In this document: positions 17,244-25,143 of the stretch, piece after piece
Position numbering within the stretch: position 1 is the first letter of the stretch
How the letters are laid out: every line of letters begins with the position of its first letter
Assembly (NCBI GenBank): GCA_963847715.1
Contig: CAWKAZ010000005.1
Location: forward strand, 256,009 to 320,008
DNA: 64,000 bases
Source: Acidiflorens sp963847715
Lineage (GTDB): Bacteria > Acidobacteriota > Terriglobia > Terriglobales > Acidobacteriaceae
Direction of reading: 5' to 3'
Translations under genes and position numbers: made by a program
The notes under the pieces: generated by a model
The model's database searches: none
Seen by the model: the letters and a program-made list of their open reading frames with translations, nothing else
Told to the model about the DNA's origin: nothing

Positions 17244-17451
17244 GAGCTTCGTCGCGATTGAACCGCTGGCCGTGAGAGTTACCGGTGCCGGACAGCCGCT
17301 CGAATTCTTCGATGAAGCGCGCGGCGTCGTCCTCGCCGGCCAACTTCCGCAGGTAATCCCTAATGAGCTGATTGAGGCTCTTGCCTAAGGCCTCAGCCTT
17401 CTTTCGGGCGCGTGTGACCGTCTTCTCGTCGATGGAAAGGGTTACGTTCAT
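17230..17451 (-). CDS. Antitoxin of the VapB/CopG type
   Basis: 73 residues from ATG 17451; a longer form starting at 17472 would be translated from repeat sequence. A ribbon-helix-helix start (MNVTLSIDEKTVTRARKKAEALG) is followed by LNQLIRDYLRKL and an acidic tail that would wrap the toxin. It is the first gene of the pair and probably represses it through the 15-bp repeats just upstream. Confidence 0.8.
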   Translation of the reverse strand: MNVTLSIDEKTVTRARKKAEALGKSLNQLIRDYLRKLAGEDDAARFIEEFERLSGTGNSHGQRFNRDEAHERS

Positions 17452-17485
17452 GGACACAGTATATGTGGACACAGCATATGTGTCA
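17452..17485. promoter_or_regulatory. Candidate VapB operator (15-bp tandem repeat)
   Basis: Two tandem 15-bp units (17451-17465 and 17466-17480) share TGGACACAG and ATATG. Each holds an inverted ATATGTG / CACAT pattern, and a third TGTC half follows. They lie directly before the preferred antitoxin start, where ribbon-helix-helix antitoxins bind tandem sites. Confidence 0.5.
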
Positions 17486-17557
17486 ATTCGTTAAACCTGT
17501 GCCTACCATAAGCTGTCCATGTAGCATGCTAATAATAATAGGCTTGCGAACAATGGC

Positions 17558-18601
17558 CTATGCTTTAGTAGCCGATTCGGGCGACGGTTTCGGAGACTCT
17601 ATCGCCTGAATGATTGCATCGGCAAATTCCGACGTCCCCGCAGTGCCGCCGACATCGCGCGTCAGTTTGGTGTGGTCGCGATAGACCTCATCGATGGCAT
17701 TGCGGATTTTCAGGGCGGCGTCGAATTCACCGAGATGGCGCAGCATGAGCAGGGCAGAGCGCAATACGGCGGTCGGATTTGCGATGTTTTTCCCGGCGAT
17801 GTCCGGAGCCGAGCCATGCACTGCTTCGAAAATGGCGCATTCGTGACCAAAATTTGCTCCCGGCACAAGTCCTAGGCCACCAACCAGTCCGGCGCACAGA
17901 TCGGAAAGAATGTCGCCGTAGAGGTTCTCCATTAGCAAAATATCGTACTGGTAAGGATTCATCACCAGCTGCATGCAGGTGTTGTCGACGATGTGCTCGC
18001 CGTAGGTGATCTCCGGATATTCTTTCGAGACGGCGCGCGAACACTTGAGAAACAGGCCGTCTGACATTTTCATGATGTTGGCTTTGTGAATGGAGTGAAT
18101 CTTCTTGCGCTTGTTCTTGCGCGCATACTCAAACGCGAAACGCGATACGCGCGTGGAAGCCTTTTCGGTGATGATCTTCAGGCTCTCGACCACTCCGGGA
18201 ATGACTTCGTGTTCGATGCCGGAATATAGCCCCTCGGTGTTCTCTCGCACCACGATCAAATCGATGCCCGGATAGCGCGTGGGAATGTGCGGCAGATTGC
18301 GGATGGGCCGGAAGTTGGCAAACAGTTCGAACCGTTTACGCAGTTCGACGTTGATGCTGGCGAAGCCGCCGCCGATCGGCGTCGTGACCGGCCCTTTCAA
18401 CCCAACGCGAGTGCGCTCGATCGATTCCGAGAGTTCCTTGGGAATGTATTCCTTGTACTTTTCAAACGCTTCGGCGCCAGCAGCAAAGCTTTCCCATTCG
18501 AACTTGACGCCGGTAGCTTCGACGATGCGAACGGTAGCCTGGACAACTTCAGGGCCAATTCCGTCGCCGGGGATGAGGGTTACTTTATGAGATTGCGTCA
18601 T
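17558..18601 (-). CDS. icd: NAD-type isocitrate dehydrogenase (decarboxylating)
   Basis: 347 residues, the length of the IDH3/LeuB-like class. Motifs: IPGDGIGPEV at the N-terminus, RENTEGLYSGIEH (substrate loop, Ser/Thr region), the IHKANIMK lysine, and the metal-binding NLYGDILSDLCAGLVGGLGLVPG. The nucleotide site EAVHGSAPDIAGKNIANPTA favours NAD over NADP. It converts isocitrate to 2-oxoglutarate in the TCA cycle. The gene follows the inverted-repeat element and nrdR on the same strand. Confidence 0.85.
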   Translation of the reverse strand: MTQSHKVTLIPGDGIGPEVVQATVRIVEATGVKFEWESFAAGAEAFEKYKEYIPKELSESIERTRVGLKGPVTTPIGGGFASINVELRKRFELFANFRPIRNLPHIPTRYPGIDLIVVRENTEGLYSGIEHEVIPGVVESLKIITEKASTRVSRFAFEYARKNKRKKIHSIHKANIMKMSDGLFLKCSRAVSKEYPEITYGEHIVDNTCMQLVMNPYQYDILLMENLYGDILSDLCAGLVGGLGLVPGANFGHECAIFEAVHGSAPDIAGKNIANPTAVLRSALLMLRHLGEFDAALKIRNAIDEVYRDHTKLTRDVGGTAGTSEFADAIIQAIESPKPSPESATKA

Positions 18602-18608
18602 TGGATGT

Positions 18609-18647
18609 ATTGAGACATTGAATCATTGAGGCATTGAATCATTTAAC
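18609..18647. repeat. Inverted repeat, left arm (8-bp units)
   Basis: Four 8-bp units of ATTGAGAC/ATTGAATC plus a partial fifth. The stop codon of the four-helix-bundle gene (18639-18641) lies inside this arm, so the gene and the repeat have been fixed together. Confidence 0.75.
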
Positions 18648-19007
18648 ACCGTGCTTTGACGTGCGCAAAGAAGCGCCGAAGATTGCTACCAGCTCATTGC
18701 TTTCTTTCAGTAAATCCCGCGTTCTTTCGGGGCTAATGACGCCCGTCTCGCCGAGTAGCTCCAGCCAAAATACGGACTCGTCCGCCTCTTCGAGCACTAT
18801 GCCCATTCTGGAGATGAATTCGGCCTGAGAACGAGCGCGGCAGACGGCACGATAGTTCGCGGCAACTGAAGTGCCGGAACGAAGCAGTTGTTTACCGAGT
18901 GTCTGTGCGTCCGGAGAGTGAGGCAAGGAACGAAAGAGATTTACGATACGGATCGCAAAACCCTTCGTGCGTCTCTTCAGTTCCGCGGCTTTGTCGAGAG
19001 AATTCAT
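18639..19007 (-). CDS. Four-helix-bundle protein (S23/IVP, TIGR02436 family)
   Basis: 122 residues with the family pattern: FAIRIVNLFRSLP, LGKQLLRSGTSVAANYRAVCRARSQAEFISRMGI, EEADESVFWLELL and LLKESNELVAIFGASLRT. Relatives are encoded in 23S rRNA intervening sequences, beside diversity-generating retroelements (Avd), and as stand-alone genes. Their function is unsettled; nucleic-acid binding through a basic surface is suggested for Avd. It starts at ATG 19007, and its stop lies within the left repeat arm. Confidence 0.85.
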   Translation of the reverse strand: MNSLDKAAELKRRTKGFAIRIVNLFRSLPHSPDAQTLGKQLLRSGTSVAANYRAVCRARSQAEFISRMGIVLEEADESVFWLELLGETGVISPERTRDLLKESNELVAIFGASLRTSKHGVK

Positions 19008-19050
19008 CGAATTATTGAATCATTCAGTCAATGAATCATTGCCATGAGGC

Positions 19051-19089
19051 GTTCAATGATTCAATGCCTCAATGATCCAATGTCTCAAT
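19051..19089. repeat. Inverted repeat, right arm (8-bp units)
   Basis: Complement of 18609-18647 with two mismatches. It ends on the first base of the nrdR stop codon triplet (19089-19091). Further ATTGAATC/AATGAATC units continue inward at about 19013-19042. Confidence 0.75.
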
Positions 19090-19580
19090 CAGGTCTTAAC
19101 GGTCTTGCCTTTCGCTTCCGGCGCGTCCTTAGCTTTCAGCAGATCCTTCAGCTCAGTCATGAACTCCTGCACGTCCTTGAAGTCCAGATAGACCGACGCG
19201 AAACGCACATACGCAACCTTGTCGTGCCGCCGCAAGCGATTCATGATCAGTTCGCCGATCTCGCTTGTCTTGCGCTCGCGCTCGGCCGACTCGATCACAA
19301 ACGTCTCGGCCTCATTGACGATCTGCTCCAACTTGCTGATCGGCACCGGACGCTTTTCGCAGGCACGCATCAGGCCATTCAGGACTTTCTGGCGGTCAAA
19401 ACGCTCGCGGCGTCCGTCTTTCTTCACCACCATGTAGGGGATTTCGTCGATGCGCTCGTAGGTCGTGAAGCGCTTCTCGCACTTCAGGCATTCGCGGCGG
19501 CGGCGGATGGAATCCGCCTCTTTGCTCTCGCGCGAATCCACGACTTTGTCATTTTCAAACCCGCAGAAGGGGCATTTCAT
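19089..19580 (-). CDS. nrdR: Transcriptional repressor NrdR
   Basis: 163 residues. An N-terminal zinc ribbon (CPFC near residue 3 and CLKC near 31) precedes RFTTYERID and the ATP-cone domain (VVKKDGRRERFDRQKVLNG). NrdR senses dATP/ATP and represses ribonucleotide reductase genes through NrdR boxes. The gene is complete and of normal length. Its stop codon touches the right arm of the inverted-repeat element, so the element inserted, or arose, exactly at its 3' end. Confidence 0.95.
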   Translation of the reverse strand: MKCPFCGFENDKVVDSRESKEADSIRRRRECLKCEKRFTTYERIDEIPYMVVKKDGRRERFDRQKVLNGLMRACEKRPVPISKLEQIVNEAETFVIESAERERKTSEIGELIMNRLRRHDKVAYVRFASVYLDFKDVQEFMTELKDLLKAKDAPEAKGKTVKT

Positions 19581-19616
19581 GCTTGACGCTCAGGTATGGA
19601 TAAATTGTAGCAGGGA

Positions 19617-19644
19617 GGTCTCAGGTGTCAGGTCTCGGGTCTCA
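19617..19644. repeat. 7-bp tandem array (GGTCTCA type)
   Basis: Four heptamers GGTCTCA/GGTGTCA/GGTCTCG/GGTCTCA in the gap upstream of nrdR. Confidence 0.6.
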
Positions 19645-19681
19645 GGAAACTACAGCTGTGCTGAGAGGGTCTTCCTGACAT

Positions 19682-20761
19682 CTAGGAACTGACTTCGGGA
19701 ACTTGTTCTTCTTCTTCCGCCTCGGCGCTCTCCGCCGAAAGCTTGCGCAGCGACAGCCGTTCGTAGTGAGCCAGCACAAGTCCTAAGGGAACGACGGCCA
19801 CAAACGTCACCAGCCAGAGCATAATGCCACAACTTACCGCGAGTTCTTTCGGAGCGATATCGAAGACGTGATCCATGGCGCTGATCGTCGCCAGTTGCGA
19901 GCCGCCGCCGACGCCCGGCAATTGCACCATCGAGCCAATCATGCTCGATCCCATCAGCAGCAGAACCTTGGTTGTGCTCATGGCGTGCATGGGCGCTCCG
20001 TAGGCGTAGGTGACCTCTTTATAGGCCACAGCAATCACCCACCACATCAGCACCGAAACGGCCGAAATCTGCAGAAACGCGAATGGTCCGTGGATCGTGT
20101 TGAGGCCGGCGGTGAACTCGCGCACCTTTTGGGCGATGCGGTGGCCGAGATTTTCGGCGAGATGCGAGAATCGCTCCTCCACCCACTGTGCGATGCGATT
20201 CCCGCGGTAAGCCATCAGCAGAGCAGCGCAAAGAAGGCCGAAAACCACTCCAATGAGAGCGAAGCCGGTGAGGTGGATCCAGTGCCGAACGGCCTCGGGA
20301 GTAGTCGGCGCGTTCACAAAAGCACGGAGCTTCGAGGGCAGAAAAATTGCGGACACCAGCAAGACCGTAAATCCGGCGACGTCAAAAATTCTCTCGACCG
20401 CCCAAACCGCCGCCTGCGACGCAAATGGCAGGTTCTCACGGCGTGCGATCAGGTATGGACGAATCAATTCTCCGGCGCGGCCGAGCAGGGCCAGGCCGGT
20501 GAATCCGATCACCGTGGCCGAGATGAGTCCCAGGGTAGAAGCGTCCTTGCGAACCGGACGAAGAAAAATCTTCCAACGCAACGCGCGCAGAAAATAGGCG
20601 ATGTAGATGAGGGCGATGCCGTGCGCGATGTGGCGCCAGTGAATCTGGAAGCGAATCAGCAGTGCCCAATCGAAGTTACGCCAGGTACGGAACTGGAGAT
20701 AAATCAGCGCGGCCAGAACTAGGACGACGACCGCATAGGCAATGTATCTTTTAGATTTCAT
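19682..20761 (-). CDS. Flippase-like/lysylphosphatidylglycerol synthase TM-region protein (UPF0104)
   Basis: 359 residues with about eight membrane helices. Family landmarks are ALRWKIFLRPV, the GLALLGRAGELIRPYLIARRE segment after helix 3, and GVGGGSQLATI near residue 290. The UPF0104/AglD group resembles the flippase half of MprF and is often linked with lipid or glycolipid handling. The C-terminal tail is acidic (ESAEAEEEEQ). No synthetase domain is attached. It lies upstream of nrdR on the same strand, 101 bp away. Confidence 0.8.
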   Translation of the reverse strand: MKSKRYIAYAVVVLVLAALIYLQFRTWRNFDWALLIRFQIHWRHIAHGIALIYIAYFLRALRWKIFLRPVRKDASTLGLISATVIGFTGLALLGRAGELIRPYLIARRENLPFASQAAVWAVERIFDVAGFTVLLVSAIFLPSKLRAFVNAPTTPEAVRHWIHLTGFALIGVVFGLLCAALLMAYRGNRIAQWVEERFSHLAENLGHRIAQKVREFTAGLNTIHGPFAFLQISAVSVLMWWVIAVAYKEVTYAYGAPMHAMSTTKVLLLMGSSMIGSMVQLPGVGGGSQLATISAMDHVFDIAPKELAVSCGIMLWLVTFVAVVPLGLVLAHYERLSLRKLSAESAEAEEEEQVPEVSS

Positions 20762-20870
20762 TCAGTAGATGGCCATTCAGTGCCGAGTCGGAGGAAGGCA
20801 CTGCTGTGGTCAGCATCGCCCCACACGAAGGTAAATGAGAGAGCAGTCAGGGTCAATGTTCGGGGGCTCG

Positions 20871-21773
20871 TCATTGTGACGATGCGACTGGCGTGGAAGG
20901 AGCACTAGACTTGGCAGTCTGACTCGGGATTCGTGCCGAAGCTTGTGTCGATGTTCGTGCCGAAGTTTGTCCCGAAGCTTTGCCCGCGGTCGCTGCTTTC
21001 TTTGCAGCGAGCAGTTTCTTCTTTTCTTCTTTTTCCTGCGCAATCTTCTTCTGGTTGTATTCGCGGACGATCCGATTCACATACGCACGCGTTTCGCGAA
21101 AGGGCGGCACTCCGTTGTATTTTTCCACCCGCTCCGGTCCTGCGTTGTAAGCGGCCAGCGCCTTAACGAGGTCGAAGTTGTATCGCTCCAGCAGTTCGCG
21201 AAGGTAGCGGCTCCCGCCCGTGACGTTGTCTTGCGGATCGAACGCATTGTTCACCCCGAGCTGGTTCGCCGTGCCGGGCATGAGTTGCATCAGTCCCCGC
21301 GCGCCCTTCGGAGAAACGGCGCGAGTGTTAAATCCGCTTTCTGCGTGGATGACGCTGTTCACCAGGTCGGGATCGAGATGATACGTGGCGCTAGCGGAGT
21401 CGACCACCTGGTTCAAAGGCATCGCCGGTTTGATCGGCGCGGACGCGACGTGAGCCGGTGCAGGAGCCTGAATAGATACGGGCGCCGGCGGTTCCACGGG
21501 CGGCGGCGGCGACAGGTCTTTCTCGAAGCTCGCGATATCGGCCGTAGGAACGTCGGTAAAACTGGCATCGTCTGTGGAAAGGAAGAGACGAGTCGTCGCT
21601 CCCAAGACCGATCGATGATCGTGGCGGATGCTGAAGCCATTTCGAAGAATTGCCAGATCGGCGGCGTGCGCACGAGGAGCCGCGATAATCGCAACCAGCG
21701 CGCAAAGAAGCACAGCGGTGTTCGTCGACCACATCGCGCTTCCTTGCCTCGCCGATGCACTTTTTCGAATCAT
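20871..21773 (-). CDS. Lytic transglycosylase (SLT domain)
   Basis: 300 residues. A signal peptide is present (VLLCALVAIIAAPRAHA). A Pro-rich linker (PPPPVEPPAPV) leads to the SLT domain at about 120-245, with catalytic Glu in HAESGFNTRAVSPKGARGLMQ and the AYNAGPERV motif. It cuts peptidoglycan glycan strands in the periplasm. The Lys-rich C-terminus ends in a low-complexity Ser/Thr/Gln tail encoded by a 12-bp tandem repeat (20930-20977). Its start shares one base with the stop of the HAD gene, so the two are coupled. Confidence 0.85.
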   Translation of the reverse strand: MIRKSASARQGSAMWSTNTAVLLCALVAIIAAPRAHAADLAILRNGFSIRHDHRSVLGATTRLFLSTDDASFTDVPTADIASFEKDLSPPPPVEPPAPVSIQAPAPAHVASAPIKPAMPLNQVVDSASATYHLDPDLVNSVIHAESGFNTRAVSPKGARGLMQLMPGTANQLGVNNAFDPQDNVTGGSRYLRELLERYNFDLVKALAAYNAGPERVEKYNGVPPFRETRAYVNRIVREYNQKKIAQEKEEKKKLLAAKKAATAGKASGQTSARTSTQASARIPSQTAKSSAPSTPVASSQ

Positions 21774-22684
21774 TACAAGCTGCTCAAAATCTCTGACCGA
21801 GGATTCTTCTCTTCACTTACCGCCGCAAGTTCTTTTCCGTACAGCATATGCTCGACTGCAGCGGCTACTCCGCTCTCGGCGTTCGAGCGGGTCAGCTTCC
21901 AGCCTCGGCCCAGCAGTTCGTGCGATGCATTCCCCATGATAAAGGGGTGCCCGGCAAAGGCAAGCATTTCAATGTCGTTATAGTTGTCACCAACGGCCAT
22001 GACCTGTTCGCGCGTTAGACCGCGATAGTTGGCCCAGCGCTCGAGCGCGTGCCCCTTGGAGCATCCGTCATTGAGCACATCAACAATCGACAGGTCACGA
22101 CCCGGGTACTCGGTGCGCAAGACCGTGATCGGCAGGCCGGAGGCGTCGAGCGCCCGCAATACCCGTTGCATGTCGGCGACCGGACCACAGAACATGGCCT
22201 GTACGGGGTCGGTCGTTAGTGCATCCTCGATCGGAACCACGAACTGGATGTACTGCATATTCTTTTCCAGCCAGCGTTGAATGCTGCCTTCGAGCTGATC
22301 GAGGCGTTCGATCACGATCGTGCCCGGCCCGTTACTGTCAAAGGTCAGAACCGTCTGTCCGCGAAATTCCTGCATGTGGCGAACCAGTTTTCGGCAGGTT
22401 GGCTCGGGCAGCAGATCGCGATGGAAAGTCTCTCCCGCGAGCGACCGCGTGACGGCGCCGTTTGAACTGATCAGCCAAAGATCGAACCCTAATTGCTGCG
22501 CGATAGGAAGAGCGAATGTATGGCGGCGTCCCGTGACCAGGATGACCTCGACCCCCTCGGAATGAGCCCGCCGCAGGGTTGCAAGGTCGGTTTCCGAGAT
22601 ATGGAATTCCGGGTTGAGCAGCGTGCCGTCAATATCGATGGCAATGAGGCGGATAGAATCGGCGGGCACGGACAATTTTAACAT
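21773..22684 (-). CDS. HAD-superfamily hydrolase, Cof type
   Basis: 303 residues from ATG 22684; the longer frame to 22753 has no family sequence. HAD motifs: IAIDIDGTLLN (nucleophile Asp), LVTGRR, KGHALERW and VGDNYNDIEML. The large C2B-type cap between residues 80 and 200 places it with Cof/YidA phosphatases, which act on sugar phosphates or pyridoxal phosphate. The specific substrate is not predictable. It precedes the lytic transglycosylase in one transcript. Confidence 0.88.
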   Translation of the reverse strand: MLKLSVPADSIRLIAIDIDGTLLNPEFHISETDLATLRRAHSEGVEVILVTGRRHTFALPIAQQLGFDLWLISSNGAVTRSLAGETFHRDLLPEPTCRKLVRHMQEFRGQTVLTFDSNGPGTIVIERLDQLEGSIQRWLEKNMQYIQFVVPIEDALTTDPVQAMFCGPVADMQRVLRALDASGLPITVLRTEYPGRDLSIVDVLNDGCSKGHALERWANYRGLTREQVMAVGDNYNDIEMLAFAGHPFIMGNASHELLGRGWKLTRSNAESGVAAAVEHMLYGKELAAVSEEKNPRSEILSSL

Positions 22685-22775
22685 TGCCTTGTGGAGGGGG
22701 CTTTGCTCGGCAGGACGGGGCAGAGCCCCGTCACCACACCAGCCATGCGACAATCATTCGCCTCGGAGGTACTCA

Positions 22776-23213
22776 ATGAAATTACGTTTTCTTCTGTTGC
22801 TCCTGACTTTGTTTCCCGTGGCCCTTCCCGCACAGTCTGCGCCCGAAACCGGCAAGCCCTTTGTTGTCGAGTACTACTACAAGACCAAATGGGGCCACGC
22901 TGACGAGTTCCTGCAGCTGTTCAAGAAGAACCACTACCCGCTGCTGAAGAAGCAGGTGGAAATGGGCCGCATGCTCAAGGTCTGGATGGATCAGCCCCGT
23001 TATCACACCACCGAAGACGGCCGCTGGGATTATCGCGTCACCATCGTCTTCAAGAATTCCGCGATGGCGAACGAGCCTTTCGACGAGGACTCCCTGAAGA
23101 AGCAGCTTTGGCCCGACCAGGCCACTTACCTGAAGGAAGAGCAGCGTCGGTTCGAAATCCTCGACGCCCATTGGGATTTGCCGGTTAAGACCGTCGAGCT
23201 GGATGGCAAATAA
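22776..23213 (+). CDS. Secreted hypothetical protein
   Basis: 145 residues. The start ATG 22776 has CGGAGGT 5 nt upstream. The signal peptide (LRFLLLLLTLFPVALPAQ) is strong. The mature protein has VVEYYYKTKWGHADEFLQLFKKNHYPLL, reminiscent of a dimeric alpha-beta-barrel-like fold, then an acidic and aromatic end. No enzyme motif is recognized. It stands alone, divergent from the HAD gene. Confidence 0.7.
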   Translation: MKLRFLLLLLTLFPVALPAQSAPETGKPFVVEYYYKTKWGHADEFLQLFKKNHYPLLKKQVEMGRMLKVWMDQPRYHTTEDGRWDYRVTIVFKNSAMANEPFDEDSLKKQLWPDQATYLKEEQRRFEILDAHWDLPVKTVELDGK

Positions 23214-23350
23214 ATGCACTCAGCTCCGGGCGGTATTCACAACTGCATGAAAAATGTAAAAGATTGATGAATTCTACCGATCAAATCCTTTATGTCTGCT
23301 ATCAGAATTAGGAGTTAGACACGCCGCTACCCATGCCGCTACGTTAGATC

Positions 23351-24094
23351 ATGGATAACGTACTGATTGATCGCATAATGAGGGGCGCGGAAGTTTCGCC
23401 CGTAGATCTACTCCACGAGATTGGCGGCCGACTGGCCACGGCCGGGGATTTCCACGAAGTACTGGACCGGGTGGTAGAGTTCGCCTCGGCGCTGGTAAAG
23501 TGCGACTCCTGCCTCATTTATGTGCTCGAGGGCGAAGAACTGGTGCTGCGCGCCTCCAAGAATGCGCATCCCGACGTTGTAGACCGGCTCAAACTCCGCG
23601 TGGGGCAGGGAATTACGGGCTGGGTCGCCGAGCATCATGAACCGGTGGCCATTTCAGAAAAAGCGTCCCAGGACATGCGATTCCAGTTTTTCCATGAATT
23701 GCCCGAGGATAGTTACGAAGCATTTCTCTCCGTGCCCCTGATGTGCCGAGGGCGCGTCGTCGGCACGATGAACCTGCAGCACCGGAATCCGCACATCCAC
23801 AAACCGAAAGAGATTCGCTTGATTTCCGCCATTGGTTTTCTGGTGGGTGCCGAGATTGAGTTAGCCCGCATGGAAGAAGCGAATTCTCAACTCACCGACC
23901 AGTTGCAAACGCGAAAGCTGGTCGAACGCGCCAAGGGCATTCTGCAACGCGATCTCGGACTGAGTGAGGAGCAAGCCTACCTAGCACTGCAGCGGCAGAG
24001 CCGGCAGAAGCGCAAGGCCATGAGAGAAGTTGCCGAAGCGATCATCCTCGGGGAAGAAGTCCGCGAAAATACGCGGCGCCCCGCGGTTTCCTAG
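23351..24094 (+). CDS. GAF-ANTAR domain response protein
   Basis: 247 residues. A GAF domain (about 30-175; LVKCDSCLIYVLEGEELVLRAS, VGQGITGWVAEHHEPVAI and FLSVPLMCRGRVVGTMNLQ) is followed by an ANTAR domain (about 180-235; LVERAKGILQRDLGLSEEQAYLALQRQSRQKRK is its core pattern). ANTAR proteins bind RNA hairpins and prevent transcription termination. The GAF part senses a small ligand. No dual-hexaloop target was identified nearby. Confidence 0.88.
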   Translation: MDNVLIDRIMRGAEVSPVDLLHEIGGRLATAGDFHEVLDRVVEFASALVKCDSCLIYVLEGEELVLRASKNAHPDVVDRLKLRVGQGITGWVAEHHEPVAISEKASQDMRFQFFHELPEDSYEAFLSVPLMCRGRVVGTMNLQHRNPHIHKPKEIRLISAIGFLVGAEIELARMEEANSQLTDQLQTRKLVERAKGILQRDLGLSEEQAYLALQRQSRQKRKAMREVAEAIILGEEVRENTRRPAVS

Positions 24095-24197
24095 CCGCGT
24101 TTCCCATTCAGCCTTGAAAGACTAACGACGACTCACGGCACGCCTTCGGCCTTGCCTTTTGTGCTAGAAAACCCCGTTCTTGCGAGAGGGACTTGCG

Positions 24198-24240
24198 GCC
24201 CAGGTTAGCGCCCAAAGAACGGGCGTGAACCTGGGGCACA
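24198..24240. repeat. 43-bp dispersed palindromic repeat, copy A
   Basis: It forms a stem CCCAGGTT-A-GCGCCC against GGGCG-T-GAACCTGGG. It matches 51031-51073 in 40 of 43 positions, and a more diverged relative lies at 59603-59645. It is intergenic, in the 264-bp gap after the GAF-ANTAR gene, which otherwise holds nothing recognizable. Confidence 0.65.
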
Positions 24241-24358
24241 AAGAATTGTCGTCGGATTGTTGGAGCACAAAAGAGAACCCTGGGAGCAGATTGCGATGGG
24301 ATCTGCTCCCAGGGCGGCAGCTACGATTCGGCTGTGGGACCGAGACGCGGCTGAATGG

Positions 24359-24748
24359 CTATTTCGAGGGACTGCCCGCAGGAACCGCAAAACGCAGACT
24401 GATGTCGTACTGCGGCAGGTCCATGGCGCTGACAAAACTCTGACCCTGTTTCGAGACCAGGTAGAGCTTGCTGGTGGCGTTGGCCTGCGGAGATTCCACG
24501 TCTGTGACCATGAGAATCGCGTCGGTGCCCGTGCCGTTAAGACCTCGGAGCATTAGAAATGTGGGAGGGCTGCTCGTCTTAACGGAGAAGGCGTAATCTC
24601 CTGGTCGCAGAACGTGATTCTGCCAGTGAACTTCGTGAACTAACGTGAAAACGCCATGGGCGTCTTCGGCGGCAGCCAGTGTCGGCTGAATGCTGAACAT
24701 ACTCAAACTCAAAACAGCGGCATATGCGAATGTGCGAATCGATCTCAT
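24359..24748 (-). CDS. Secreted hypothetical protein
   Basis: 129 residues with a clear signal peptide (YAAVLSLSMFSIQPTLAAAE). The mature part is beta-rich: VHEVHWQNHVLRPGDYAFSV, followed by KLYLVSKQG and ISLRFAVPAGSPSK. Acidobacterial genomes carry many such small secreted proteins with a 'PGDY' turn; the function is unknown. No ribosome site of note. Confidence 0.65.
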   Translation of the reverse strand: MRSIRTFAYAAVLSLSMFSIQPTLAAAEDAHGVFTLVHEVHWQNHVLRPGDYAFSVKTSSPPTFLMLRGLNGTGTDAILMVTDVESPQANATSKLYLVSKQGQSFVSAMDLPQYDISLRFAVPAGSPSK

Positions 24749-25143
24749 TTCTGTCTCCTATTGTTGGTCTAAAGGAGCACGCGGGCCGAGGTGCAGAATC
24801 GCGTGAACCTAGATTCAGTGGGAGAACAACGAGGTCAGCAGATTTGCCATGCAGCGAACGAGGCTGAACGCAAACATCAGCTTCAGGGGAAGCATCGGTG
24901 CGCCCCCGAAGTGAAATGATTATGCGTTGTCCAGCGCCGCCGGTCCAACGCAAAAATCAAATCGGCGCTATCAGCGTCAACGTTAAGAATCGGCTAACTC
25001 GATTCGCCGATCAATGTCCCACGCTCCCAATTGAGCCCGCTTTCTTCACGTTTGGCCGCCTGCGTTTGCCAAAGCTGCTTCGGATACGAGAACATACTTG
25101 GTTTGCATACATCCCACAGTTCCTATAAGGAAGCAGCCAAAAT
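24749..25143. other. 395-bp gap with no recognizable feature
   Basis: Open frames here are short and lie opposite or inside neighbours. I see no hairpin terminator, tRNA or repeat. It presumably carries the divergent promoters of the secreted gene and of ino1; the latter has AAGGAAG before its ATG. Confidence 0.4.

Larger units (their letters stand above)
18609..19089 (-). mobile_element. IVS-like element: four-helix-bundle gene bounded by 39-bp inverted repeats
   Basis: The left arm (18609-18647) and right arm (19051-19089) are inverted repeats with 37 of 39 bases matching, built of 8-bp ATTGAATC-type units. They enclose one complete gene for an S23/IVP-type four-helix bundle protein. The arms abut icd (8 bp from its start codon) and the last codon of nrdR. 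The layout matches 23S rRNA intervening sequences (terminal stem plus S23-type ORF), but the site here is intergenic. Mobility is inferred. Confidence 0.55.

Noticed and set aside
18609..19089. CRISPR array or insertion sequence
   Set aside because: Units are 8 bp without spacers, and the enclosed gene is a four-helix-bundle protein, not a transposase or Cas protein.
23220..23350. Riboswitch upstream of the GAF-ANTAR gene
   Set aside because: The AT-rich spacer shows no conserved riboswitch core that I recognize.
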